Source of the DNA: Pycnococcus provasolii
Lineage: Eukaryota; Chlorophyta; Pseudoscourfieldiophyceae; Pseudoscourfieldiales
Assembly (NCBI GenBank): GCA_049487715.1
Contig: CP150553.1
Coordinates: 434,001-498,000 of the forward strand
Direction: 5' to 3'
DNA length: 64,000 nucleotides
Shown here: piece after piece, positions 31,731 to 41,465 of the stretch
Layout: each line of letters opens with the position of its first letter
How positions within the stretch are numbered: position 1 is the first letter of the stretch
Notes under the pieces: generated by a model
Told to the model about the DNA's origin: nothing
The model's database searches: none
The model's input: only the letters and a program-made list of their open reading frames with translations
Made by a program: the position numbers and the translations under genes

Positions 31731-32945
31731 TCACTCATCCGCATCGGCCAGCCAAGCGCTGATGGCCCACCGTTCTCGCGTGCTCGCACACACTTCGTGC
31801 GGTACCGTGCGGCTGTCAAACAGCACAAGGCGACCACCAGCGGGAGACACGTCGACGGTGCGTCGACCTTCGTCGAAAAACATGCGCAGCTCACCACCCG
31901 AGCTGGCTGCATCCCACGGGTTTTCGTTGAGGTAAAGAATTGCCGTGACAGCTCGATCGATGCTGCGCATGCCAGGTGGTCCGTCTGCGGCGGTCGCGTC
32001 ACGTGGATCGTTGTCGAGATGGCATGCGTAGTACTCGCCGTCTGTGTATCTCGCAAGCTGAAGCACGGCGGGCGCTTTGACGCGGTGCGTCGTGAGACAC
32101 GTCACACCGCCAGCTTCTTCGGCGGCGGCGTGCAGCGCGGTGGGAATCGACGTCAGTAAGGATGCCGCAGCCGCAAGGCCGGGGCAGTCGTTGCCACCAC
32201 CAGACTCTTCCCAGACGAGTTGCTTGGTGCTGAAGGCGACACCCGCGAGTGGTGTACCAGGACGAGCTCGCCCATCCGATCCGCTGGATACCATCGCGAT
32301 GGCATCCTTGCGTCCCCTGTTTCGCTGCGACTCGATGGACTTCACCTTGCCAGCGTCGAACAGTCGCGCTGCATCTTGACGAGCGGCTGCGGCAAGATTA
32401 TCGTCGAGCACACCGTCGACGATCGCGTATCCTTTTGTCACAAGTTCTTTCACCGCCCGGGCGATGTGAGGCGACGGCTCAGCTTCAGCCCGTGGAATGT
32501 TGCGTTTCTCCCATATGGCGTTTTGCTCGTGCTCGGGCTGGTTTCCCACAGGCAAGGCACCACTCTCGCGCACGGACGCTGCTAGCGTCGCCTTCCACAT
32601 GGATCTCATGTCGTCAGCGTCTGTCGTTTCGTGAACGACGTCAAGTTGAAGGTTTTCTGTGTCTGCGCCTCGCGCTTTTGCGTCAGCGAAGGTTTTCGCG
32701 ACGTCACGCGACATGCCCACATAGACGACAATTCTTGCAGGATTGCGCACGACGAACACGCCAGAAGCGGAAACGCTCGAAATGCGGAAACGCTCGAACA
32801 CGCGGAAACGCTCGAAGCGGAGCGACGTTCCTGAAAGAGTACGAGTTGTTACGCGTGTTTCTTTCCCTCCTAATCTTAACCCGGACGCATGGATGTGAGC
32901 TCTGTGAACATTTCTGTGACGCAAACAGGGACGACGCAACAGCAT
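31731..32945 (-). CDS. GIY-YIG-like domain fused to EGLN-type prolyl hydroxylase (2-oxoglutarate/Fe(II) dioxygenase)
   Basis: The first in-frame ATG is at 32945 (404 residues). The frame is open to a non-ATG start at 33056, and another-frame ATG nearby plus an acceptor-like TTTCAG suggest that a first exon could exist. Residues about 62-135 (GVFVVRNPARIVVYVGMSRD to LPVGN) resemble the GIY-YIG-like domain found in plastid glutaredoxin S16. Residues about 168-404 are a P4H-type dioxygenase with iron ligands His309, Asp311 (CHLDND) and His383 (VPHEV), and the 2-oxoglutarate Arg392. SGGELRMF and the ending RWAISAWLADAD match EGLN/PHD enzymes. The substrate is unknown. An Arg/Phe-rich N terminus could be an organelle leader. 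Confidence 0.83.
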   Translation of the reverse strand: MLLRRPCLRHRNVHRAHIHASGLRLGGKETRVTTRTLSGTSLRFERFRVFERFRISSVSASGVFVVRNPARIVVYVGMSRDVAKTFADAKARGADTENLQLDVVHETTDADDMRSMWKATLAASVRESGALPVGNQPEHEQNAIWEKRNIPRAEAEPSPHIARAVKELVTKGYAIVDGVLDDNLAAAARQDAARLFDAGKVKSIESQRNRGRKDAIAMVSSGSDGRARPGTPLAGVAFSTKQLVWEESGGGNDCPGLAAAASLLTSIPTALHAAAEEAGGVTCLTTHRVKAPAVLQLARYTDGEYYACHLDNDPRDATAADGPPGMRSIDRAVTAILYLNENPWDAASSGGELRMFFDEGRRTVDVSPAGGRLVLFDSRTVPHEVCASTRERWAISAWLADADE

Positions 32946-33119
32946 TGGGCCAGGTGCGTTGTGCCACCAGGTCGTCCCTGGCAAGGTGCTCGTGCTCGTG
33001 AAGTACAGCACGAGGAGTGGGGATGATGATGGGGCGCCATCGCCATTGGAATCCAAAGCAAAGCAAAGCGGATAAGATGAAGTTTATCCGATCCCTTCGT
33101 AAGAGTAGTGGTTAAGGGG

Positions 33120-33236
33120 AGGGTTACTGGGTTACTGGGTTAGGGTTAGGGTTAGGGTATACTGGGTTAGGGTTAGGGTTACTGGGTTACTGGGTTACTG
33201 GGTTACTGGGTTAGGGTATACTGGGTTAGGGTTACT
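33120..33236. repeat. Interstitial telomere-like array (TTAGGG and TACTGGG units)
   Basis: TTAGGG and TACTGGG units with the G-rich strand on the plus strand. It is the reverse-orientation counterpart of 19733-19886 and sits upstream of the dioxygenase gene (-). Confidence 0.92.
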
Positions 33237-34032
33237 AGAGTAGAGTCTTCCCCTTGGAATTACTCCGAATTAGGGCTCGGGAACCGGTCTGCCAGCTTAT
33301 CATGTGTTGTGCCCACATGGAGTCATGGACCATGCATGGGTTCTGTGATCAAGGACGTTCCTCAGGCTATTGGTGTCAGGCCGTAATGGTGGTGCTATCC
33401 CACTTTTCCTTCATAGACTATTTATTTCTTTGTTGACTTGTACAGTATTTCTCAATCCCATCGGCCATTCTTTTCCTCAAATCCCATTGACTGAAATTAC
33501 AGTACTACCGTGGTAGAGCAGGTGACCGTGGTCTGACCGGCTTGTTTCGAACTGTTTCTCACATGATCCCCAACCACTAAAGGTTTACGGTAACCGCGTA
33601 AACTTTGGTTGGGCCGCGCCCGGGGTCAATGTGAGGCCCAGTATACAGTGGCTCCGCTGCTCGGCTTGCTTGAACTGCCTCTGCAAGCAACTCTGCAAGC
33701 AACTCTCAAGAGGATTCCGTTGTTTAGAAGTACTCAAGAGAGCAGCTCAAGCTTGCCTCTTGCCAACGGCCTTCTTCCGTCTTCACAAGGGCCCGTCCTA
33801 GGTGGTCTCCCACGGTGCAGGATTCCGTGCGGTGCCCTCTGGTAGACTCTGGTATTTGCTCCCCCTGGGGGCTCTTTTCAGTAACACGGTAGTGGGGCTT
33901 ATAACACCTTAAGACGCGGGTCTAGTTCAGGTCAACCTTACCATAAGTAGCCTTAAGTCGCAGTACTCTATCATCTGTAGTCTTTCTTTTTCCTTGTGAA
34001 GAAACACACTTGCCTTCTTTTTTTCCTTTTCC

Positions 34033-34037
34033 TTGTA

Positions 34038-34070
<33 letters not shown>
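34033..34070. repeat. (CCAG)n microsatellite
   Basis: About nine CCAG units end 20 bp before the DRC8 start codon, probably in its 5' untranslated region. Confidence 0.93.
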
Positions 34071-34089
34071 TACAGCCCTAATAGTCAGC

Positions 34090-34698
34090 ATGTTGTCGCT
34101 GTCGAAACCGCCGTCGGTGGAAGATATCAAACTGCGACTCAAATCCGCGTTCCAGCTTTTCGAGGCGCAGAAACAACCCGGCTTCGTCGACGAACGTGAA
34201 ATACCCACGATTATTCGCTCGCTTGGACATAAACCCGTCGCAGGAACAGCTTCGCATCATACTTGACGAGGTTCGTTGCGGCCGTCGGCTCAGGGCAGCT
34301 CAGGTCGTCGGCTAAGCTGCTTGCTCACACTCTCCTCAAAACACAAACACACAAACACACAAACACACAAACAGGTGCGAGGTGAGGACACAAGCACAGG
34401 AATGGTGGACTACGGACGCTTCGAGTCCGTTCTCGTCAGGCACTTCACGGAGATGACTCCCAGCTACGTGCGCGATACGGAGGACCGGCTCATGCGTGCG
34501 TTCCGCGCCTTTGACCCGGATAATAAGGGGTACATCGACGCGGACGTGTTCAAAACCATTATTGCGTCGAAGGGCGACGCGTTCCGTCAGGAGGAGGTGG
34601 AAGTCATGCTCGGAGCGTGTGTCGAGGAGGGCAAGATCTTCTACGAGGACTTCTCGCGCCTGCTTGCCGAGGACACGTTCGAGAGGAAATACGTCTAA
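34090..34698 (+). CDS. DRC8: EF-hand protein, probable dynein regulatory complex subunit 8 (EFCAB2-like)
   Basis: Exon 1 is 34090-34270 and exon 2 is 34375-34698. Read strictly, exon 1 hits a stop at 34261-34263. Removing one base from the CCC run near 34233 restores an EF-hand helix (SLGHKPSQEQLRIILDE) that joins in frame to exon 2, giving about 167 residues. Calmodulin-like lobes follow: the first loop is degenerate (EAQKQPGFVDERE), while the third (DPDNKGYIDADV) is nearly canonical. The order and the ending (EEVEVMLGAC, FYEDFSRLL) match EFCAB2/DRC8 of the nexin-dynein regulatory complex, which implies a motile flagellum. The break is either an assembly error or a real inactivation. Confidence 0.72.
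34271..34374 (+). other. Spliceosomal intron with CAAACA repeats
   Basis: 104 nt, GT...ACAG. The 3' half is an ACACAAAC-type repeat running into the acceptor. Confidence 0.85.
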
Positions 34699-35114
34699 AC
34701 GATGGCAATTTTTTTTATTTTCTCAAAGCCTTTGCGTCTGGCTGCTGTAAATGAGTGACTCTTTTCTACGATTTATTTATTTTATTCTCTCGGTTTCTGT
34801 CGTCTCTGTGTGTATTTGTGCGTGCGTGCGTATGTGTGTGTGTGTCCACGTGTGCACGTGCGTGCGTGCGTGTGCCTTTGCGTGTGTGTTGTTGCAGGTT
34901 TGATTGTTATCTTGTTATCGAACACGACGGAGAACCTCGTCGGCTTACACGCAAAACAAATTCACAATTCCAGCCAGTTGTGTGCAGACGCTTATTTCAA
35001 TTCTTTTCGTTTTTTTTTATCGGTCCACTCACTCACCACGCCATCTTTGATCTTTTGCTGTCGTGTGTTGCCAACAAACTTTTTCCGTTCGCACCGTCCA
35101 CACAGGGAGCTAGT
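34699..35114. other. Convergent 3' gap
   Basis: 416 bp between DRC8 (+) and RPL17 (-). A GT/GCGT-rich simple sequence (34805-34890) is the only feature. Confidence 0.55.
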
Positions 35115-35687
35115 TTATGCAGCGGCGATCGACTTGGAACCGCTCTTGATGGCAGCCACGCGAAGCGCCGACTTGCGGCTGAGCTTGAGTCCCGACTCGT
35201 CGCCCTTAGCAACCGCCTCCGCCTTCTCGGAAAGGACGAGCTCAACGTGGCAGGGCGAGCTCATGTACGGGTTGATGCGTCCGTGCGCACGGTACGTCCT
35301 TCGCCTCTGCTTCTGCGCCTGGTTCACCTGGATGTGGCTGATGACGAGCGCATCGGTGTCCAGTCCCTTCACCTCGGCGTTGCTCTCTGCGTTCTTGAGC
35401 AGACCCAGGAGGAACTCGCAGCTCTTCTTCGGCCAGCGCGCCTGTCCGTTCGTGCTGTCGGTGTTCTTCGCCTGCGCGGTGCGTCCGACGCCACCGCAGA
35501 ATCGGTGGAAGGGGATGGCGCGTCGGTGTTCGAGCACAGCCTCGAGGTAGGACTTCGCCTTGTCGAGCTGCATGTTTTTGATCGCGAGCGCGGACTCACG
35601 CGTGTTCTTGAAGTGCACGCGGAGGTCGGAGCCTCGCGCCTTGCACGACTTCGTCGGGTTCTCAGCTTCCTTGGCGTACTTCACCAT
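35115..35687 (-). CDS. RPL17: 60S ribosomal protein L17 (uL22)
   Basis: 190 residues from the ATG at 35687; the family is about 184. It begins [23 protein letters not shown], trimmed here to its hallmark VKYA and [14 protein letters not shown]. It continues with [50 protein letters not shown] and the internal [12 protein letters not shown]. This is the eukaryotic cytosolic uL22 that lines the peptide exit tunnel. The C-terminal 35 residues are a Lys/Ser/Ala-rich tail. The open frame upstream of the ATG is non-coding leader. Confidence 0.97.
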   Translation of the reverse strand: MVKYAKEAENPTKSCKARGSDLRVHFKNTRESALAIKNMQLDKAKSYLEAVLEHRRAIPFHRFCGGVGRTAQAKNTDSTNGQARWPKKSCEFLLGLLKNAESNAEVKGLDTDALVISHIQVNQAQKQRRRTYRAHGRINPYMSSPCHVELVLSEKAEAVAKGDESGLKLSRKSALRVAAIKSGSKSIAAA

Positions 35688-36091
35688 TCTGGCACTACTA
35701 AAAACGAGCTGTGAAAATGAGCAGGATGGAGACAAAGAGGGACAAAGACGCCGCCGCACTGCCGCACTGGAAGGGAGGGACTCCCGGTCGGGTCGGGGGT
35801 ATCCCCGGAACAGACCCCCGTACTTTAACTTTAACTTTATGTCATAAAATCTCAAACCCCCAAAATTTGTACATAAATAAAAGTTCGGGTTTGGGGTAAA
35901 ACCCCAACCTTGCTGAAATGTCTTGGCCCCTTGGAACCAGGACCAGGCTGGATCTGCCTACAGAACCACTTAAGTTCTATCATATCGGGACAAGAAGGCT
36001 TCAACAGCCCAATGCTTCGTTCGGGCCGGTTTTTACACCCCAGAAAGCGGAAAGGTTTGCCCTTTCACTTGTCACAAGCCGTTGTCTCGCC
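35688..36091. other. Divergent promoter of RPL17 and glucokinase
   Basis: 404 bp. A repeated TTTAACTTTAACTTTA is at 35824-35839. An in-frame ATG at 35918 could extend glucokinase by 58 residues. No other element is recognised. Confidence 0.45.
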
Positions 36092-37546
36092 ATGGCCCTC
36101 ATGAAGACGACGACTCCACCCATGGGCAAGGCTCCTTCGTACCGTCATGTTCGTGTGAACATGGGTTCTCCTCCTCTCGGCCACTGCAGCACATCCATTT
36201 CAATTCCTGCCAAAGGATCGTACCTGGTAGCGGCACGACATGGACATGGACGAAGCAGCAGCAGTGGTCGTGGTCATCATCGTGGCCCTTCTTCTTCGTC
36301 GCAGAACAGTTTGCGGGCGGTGGGTGGCCTCAATGCTGCCTCAATCGATGGCATGCTTGGTGAGGGATCCATGCCCATGAACGCTGTCGCCATACCGCCG
36401 GGAACGCTCATGCTCTCGGGGGACATCGGAGGCACAAACAGCCGACTTTGCCTGTGGGCGAGCGCAGCAGAAGGAAACGCGCTCGTCTCCGACGACGGAC
36501 ACCTCGAGGAGGGGGACGTGCCGTGCGAACTCGTGTACGAAAAGAAGTACCGCAACGACCAGTACGACTCGTTCAACAAGGTGGTGATGGAGTTCCTCGA
36601 AGAGGCGCCCGTCGACAACCCCGTCGTCGTCGCCGCGTGCTTCGCGGTCGCCGGACCCGTCAGCAACAACTCCGTCAGCTTCACAAACAGGTCAAGCTGG
36701 GTCGTCGACGGCGCGGCAATGGCCGAGGACTTTGGAATGGCGCGTGGAAGCGTGAGGCTCATCAACGACTTCGTCGCCAACGGCTATGGACTGCTCACGC
36801 TCCAGCCGCACGAGCTGCACGTCATCAACGACGTCGCGCCGACGCCGCGCGCGCCCATGGCGTGCGTCGGCGCGGGAACGGGACTCGGGTGCACGTACCT
36901 AACATGTCCCCCCGACGGCGGCGTGTACGACGCCTATCCTACCGAGGGTGGGCACACCGAGTTTGCGCCACGAACAAACCTCGAGATTGAAATGCTCAAG
37001 CACCTCATGGCGCAGTTCGATACGATTCACCGCATCAGTGACGAGCGCATCGTCTCAGGCCGAGGAATCCACGCCGTGTACGGTTTCATGCGAAAGCGCT
37101 TCCCAGAAAAGGTGGACGCCGAGCTCGACGCCGCGATCGAGGAGGCGGGAGACATGGCTGGAGGCACCATCGCGCAGAACATCGACAACAACGTGCTCTG
37201 CAAGTGGACGATGGAGGTGTTCTGGAGCACGTACGGAAGCGCGGTGGGATCTGCGGCGCTGAAGTACCTGCCATACGGAGGCCTGTACATCGCCGGTGGC
37301 ATTGCGCCGAAGAACATCGAGCGCATGTTCGACGAGCGCGACGTGGCGTTCTGGGGCGACGTCACACACACGGAGAAGAAGTCCTTCCGCACGGGATTTC
37401 TGCCGGCTTACAATGATAAGGGTCGCGTGAGGGGAGTTCTCGACAGCATTCCCCTGTACGTCGTGCTGGCGGAGGACGTGGGGCAGCGTGGTGCGAAGCT
37501 CATGGCGTACCGTCTCCTGGGACGTGTAGTTTCGAGCGGCCTCTGA
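36092..37546 (+). CDS. GLK: Glucokinase (bacterial/plastid-type Glk)
   Basis: 484 residues from the ATG at 36092; an in-frame ATG at 35918 would give 542. The first 100 residues are Ser/Arg/His-rich and acid-poor, as in a plastid or mitochondrial transit peptide. The ASKHA core follows: phosphate-1 loop SGDIGGTNSRL (near residue 110), sugar-binding INDFVANGYG, GAGTGLG adenosine-region motif, PTEGGHTEFAP and SGRGIHAVYGF. These identify the Glk family, which phosphorylates glucose with ATP to glucose 6-phosphate, rather than hexokinase. C-terminal features include GGLYIAGGIAPKN. Cyanobacterial or bacterial descent of the family is known; plastid location is inferred from the leader. Confidence 0.9.
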   Translation: MALMKTTTPPMGKAPSYRHVRVNMGSPPLGHCSTSISIPAKGSYLVAARHGHGRSSSSGRGHHRGPSSSSQNSLRAVGGLNAASIDGMLGEGSMPMNAVAIPPGTLMLSGDIGGTNSRLCLWASAAEGNALVSDDGHLEEGDVPCELVYEKKYRNDQYDSFNKVVMEFLEEAPVDNPVVVAACFAVAGPVSNNSVSFTNRSSWVVDGAAMAEDFGMARGSVRLINDFVANGYGLLTLQPHELHVINDVAPTPRAPMACVGAGTGLGCTYLTCPPDGGVYDAYPTEGGHTEFAPRTNLEIEMLKHLMAQFDTIHRISDERIVSGRGIHAVYGFMRKRFPEKVDAELDAAIEEAGDMAGGTIAQNIDNNVLCKWTMEVFWSTYGSAVGSAALKYLPYGGLYIAGGIAPKNIERMFDERDVAFWGDVTHTEKKSFRTGFLPAYNDKGRVRGVLDSIPLYVVLAEDVGQRGAKLMAYRLLGRVVSSGL

Positions 37547-38599
37547 GCATCGTCGCCATCGCCGTCAATCCGCGTGCACGTGGGAGACAGGAGAACCAAA
37601 CTTGGGGACAGTGGGTCTGTTATGTAACGACGACAATTTTTAATTTTTTTGTGTTCTATGTGATGAAAGTGGCGGAATTTGTTGTTTGTTGTCACACAAC
37701 ACAACACCGCCACAGGCCGGCCGGTTCGTAGACGTGCAACAGTAAGAAGAGCCGCGACGCGTCCGCACGTGGCAAGCAACGCGAACGAGCGCGCCAGGAG
37801 GTTAAGTTCCCCGCACACGCGCACGTGATTGTTCTTCTTGAGCAGCGAGATGGAGCGTTTTATTGAACGGTAGATGCACAAGAACGTCCGTCGAGAAAAA
37901 AGTTAATTTTAGTATGTACTTACAGTCGGTCCCTTCGCACGCAGCACCTCAGTCGGCCAAACTCCTCCCCGCTTGCGACTGCGCGCAAGCTTGCAGGAGT
38001 GCAAGACTGCAAGTTCGCGGCCGTTGTTGCATGACGTGAATTGAGGTGGTCAAGACTTGTGTGTCGTAATTGTGTTGCACAGATGTGTCGCACTGTGAAC
38101 TTTACATAGGGTATCCCCGTGAAAAAAACATTTTGCATCACCAGTTCACCACCAGTTCACCGCGTCGTCAGTCGTCTGCTGCGCTCGCCAGGATTCCAAC
38201 ACCCCGCGTAAACCTTTCCCACTACTGCATAGGAAGCAGGAGGTCCGCGGCGAGACCATGTGCCCCTCAGGGTTCCGAAAGCCAAACCGGGAGGGAGCAG
38301 ACCAGTAAAGGTACCCGTAGACCACTTCTTCCCTCTTCCTCTTCTTGCAAGGCCAGTTTTATACAAATATGCGCCTGGCCACGTGCGCCTGGCCAGTGGC
38401 CTTAAACCCTAACCATAGCTTACAGGTGAGGAATAAAACCTGGTTCAAACTGGTTCACCGGGTTGCTTTCGAACCCTCTTTTTTTTGAGGACTCATCTTG
38501 GCGCGCGCGCGTGTACTTTATACTTTGTGTTCGTTGTCTTATTCTTATTTTCGTGTGTGTGTGCGTTTTGGCTTAGGTGTTATTATTTTTTGTTGGGAT
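37547..38599. other. Intergenic region without recognised gene
   Basis: 1,053 bp between two plus-strand genes. A degenerate telomere-like word (AAACCCTAACC at 38404-38414) and an exact 11-bp repeat (CACCAGTTCAC, 38139-38160) are all I see. No RNA gene is recognised. Confidence 0.45.
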
Positions 38600-41345
38600 A
38601 TGCAGCAGCATCAGCATCAGCAGCATAATCAAACTACTGCTGCAGCAGCTGCGCTGGACGCGAGCTATGGAGCGGGCGCGTTGGCGAGTGCAAGAGGAGG
38701 AGGGGGAGCACCACGACCACCCGCCGAAACACCTACCTATACTGCGCATACGGAGAACCTCGCGGTGGTGCCAACACCAACTCCTAGCGCATACAGCCCA
38801 AGCCGCGCGCCGTCAAGTGCGGGACGCTCGCCGCCGCAGGTGTTCTACGGCGATGCGAGCGCCGCCTCCTCACCACCGTCCACGGCTGCGGGGAGAGGAG
38901 AAGGAGGAATAGGAATAGGAGGAGGAGGAACGACGACACGGCCGCGATCAGGACAAGGTCAAATTCAAATGTGGGACGGCTCATACCTCGACCTTGGAGG
39001 CAGCTTCGCGGTGCCGGGAAAGAAATTTCCACTCACGGGTGCAGGCAGCTTGACACCCGTGCCGTCGAGGTCGGCGTCGAGGCGACTCATGAGTCCCATG
39101 GGAAGTCCAGACGTCGAGAGTACCACGCAAAACGCGCACGTCCACGGCGACGTGCCGGTGGCAGATAAGTCGGAGCGGCGCGGCTTCTTTGCGTACGACT
39201 TCGGAAACGGGCCGCTGGCGGCGGCACTCATCATCTTCACGCCACTGCTCATCGTCGGACAGGCGCAGTATCAAGCGTCCACCAACCACGAGTTCATCGA
39301 GTGGAGAGAGGTCAGCATTGACGGCAGCCTGTGTGTCAACGCCACCGCGAAGCGGTTGAACGCCACGAGCACGTTCGCTCCCGGAGCTCCGTATCCGCAA
39401 AACAGTACCACCCCGTTTAAGCGACCGGAAGGCTATCTAGAAACGTGCCAGTGGTTTCCCGTCAACAAGAACGTTCCTGGCACAGGGTTCGACTACACGT
39501 CGCTCGGCGTTTTCGCGCTCGCTCTCACATCTATCGTCACCGCCGTCGCGCTCATCTTCCTGGGCGCGCTCGGCGACTACGGGAACATGAGAAGACGGAT
39601 GATGTTCGTGTGCGTTGTGGTGTACTCTGCGCTCCTAGCTGGCGTCGCGCCGCTTGCTGACTCAAAGTACTGGTACGTCGGACAGATCCTTGGGAGCCTG
39701 TGCGCGGTTGCGTGGAACTACGCGTACCGAGCGCTGCACCACGGGTACATCCCGCTGCTCGTGAGTGCTGACGAGAGCCTGCTTGCTTTGCTCGCGCGCG
39801 TCAATCCGTCTCCACCCACGGGCGCTGAGATTGAGTCGTTCACGGAGGCGCTGGCTGGGCGCATTACACTAACGAGCAGCGCAAGCTTCATGACGGGGCA
39901 GGTGCTTGGCCTTGCGATGCAGTCAGCCATTGTTCTTGGCGTGGGATCCAACCCAGAAGATCCTGAGGATACGATGGGCGTGCGCGTGGCAATCTTCTCA
40001 GGTTGCCTGTGCTGCTTCATCCTGTCCTTCTTCGGCGTGTGCTATCTGAAGGACCGCATCGGACCCCCTCTCGAGCGAGGCATGGTGGTTCAGACGCTTC
40101 TACTGTCTGCCAGACGCAGCTTCGCAACGCTCGACCTGGCGAGGCGTGAGCTACCTGAGATGTTCTGGTTCCTCGCTGGACGCACCGCGTACTGGATTGC
40201 GGTCAACACGCTCGTTTACTGCGGCCCACTCTACCTCCAGCGCGAGTTTGGCATGCAGACGGCCGAAATTGCGCCCGGATTGATCGTGTTTATGCTCACG
40301 GGCATCGCCGCGGTCATGCTGTTTCGCGTCATTGTTAAGGGATCGCAAGGTCGCACGCGCTCCTGCCTCCGTGCGCTGACCGTGGGCGGCCTTCTGATTC
40401 CCATCTACCTACGCGTCGGCATGAAAGCGAGATGGGAGATGTACCCGCTATTCTTCGTCGCAGCTTTCGAGGTCAGCCCCTTTGCGGGACTGTGCCGTGC
40501 GCTGCTTTCGGAGATGACACCTGACGGCTACGCGAGCACCGTGATGGCTCTTGAGGGGACGCTTGAGTACTGCACCACATGGATCGGACCTTTCATCGTC
40601 GCGGGAATCATCACGATTACCGGCTCGATGCGGTGGGCCGTTTTCGGGATGCTCCTTCCCATGATCATTGGTCTGCCCATGCTGTGGCGCGTCAACATGG
40701 AAAAGGCTCGAGAGCAGCGAAAAAAGCTTGAGCTAGCAGATGCTCGGGCTGAGCAGGTTGAGATTGAGAGGAACGACCACGCTGCTGGTACTCCACTGTC
40801 GCCGCCAAACGCTACGCCGGTGAATGGCGCGGGATCGTCGAAAGACCCGGGTGATGTTGACCCCGCGTATCCCGCGGTGCAAGCAAGGGTTGTTGGCAAG
40901 TTGGCGCCGCTGCCGCCGCTGTTGGCTGCAAAGAACCAGCCAATTTTGCAGGTATGGCCCCCACTGCCCCCACTTCTGCCGAATCCCATGAAATGACATG
41001 AGATCTCTCATTCAGTAATATAGTGTACTAACAATCACTTTCACCATTCAGCCCATCGGCACTGACGCGAAGTATGGGATATCCACACCAGATGCTGAAC
41101 AGTACAATAGGGCTTCGCGTGAATTGGGCGTTCTGCCAACCAGGCGTTCTGCGCCAGGGAAGTCTAAGCTAGCTCCTCTTGCACAGGAATCCGCTAGCGC
41201 TGCCGCCAAAGATGATAGCAGCGACTCTGGCGACTCCATTGACTACTACGAAGCAATGAGACTGAGTATACATACGCCTCGCTCCCCCATGGAGTTCATG
41301 GGTGATTCGGCCGATATGGATGAGAATACGGGGCCTAGCGCATGA
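38600..41345 (+). CDS. Atg22/UMF1-family major facilitator transporter, two exons
   Basis: Exon 1 is 38600-40951 and exon 2 is 41052-41345; together they encode 881 residues. The first ATG is at 38600. Residues 1-185 are a low-complexity Gln/Ala/Pro/Ser-rich cytosolic region. The transporter opens with RRGFFAYDFGNGPLAAALI, the signature of the Atg22 family, followed by a glycosylatable loop with paired Cys (CVNATAKRLNATS, ETCQWF) and about 11 further hydrophobic spans. In fungi Atg22 exports amino acids from the vacuole after autophagy; an analogous vacuolar or lysosomal role is inferred. The tail coded by exon 2 is Ser/Asp-rich and cytosolic. Without splicing the frame stops at 40994, just inside the intron. 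Confidence 0.85.
40952..41051 (+). other. Spliceosomal intron with canonical branch site
   Basis: 100 nt: donor GTATGG, branch site TACTAAC at 41026-41032, acceptor CACCATTCAG. Confidence 0.92.
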
Positions 41346-41420
41346 AGTAGTACTAGCGTGATGAAGTGTGCGTCAAACAATGTAAATATTTAGGATTGTT
41401 TGTTTTCAACAAAGCTACAT

Positions 41421-41460
41421 AGTACATTCCATTACTGAATGAGCCATCTTACCCTAGGCT
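41421..41460 (-). other. Conserved 3'-flank element, copy 2
   Basis: Lies just beyond the stop codon of the minus-strand coiled-coil gene and matches 18088-18128 over about 40 bases, including AGTACATTCCATTACT. Confidence 0.6.
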
Positions 41461-41465
41461 TTTTC

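Larger units (their letters stand above)
32946..34089. other. Divergent intergenic region
   Basis: 1.1 kb between the dioxygenase start and DRC8. It holds a possible non-ATG extension or unannotated first exon of the dioxygenase (32946-33060), the telomere-like array, and a (CCAG)n microsatellite just before DRC8. Nothing else is recognised. Confidence 0.5.

Noticed and set aside
34755-35714. Plus-strand 319-codon open frame over RPL17
   Set aside because: It is antisense to RPL17, which is identified with certainty; the frame begins in GT-rich simple sequence.
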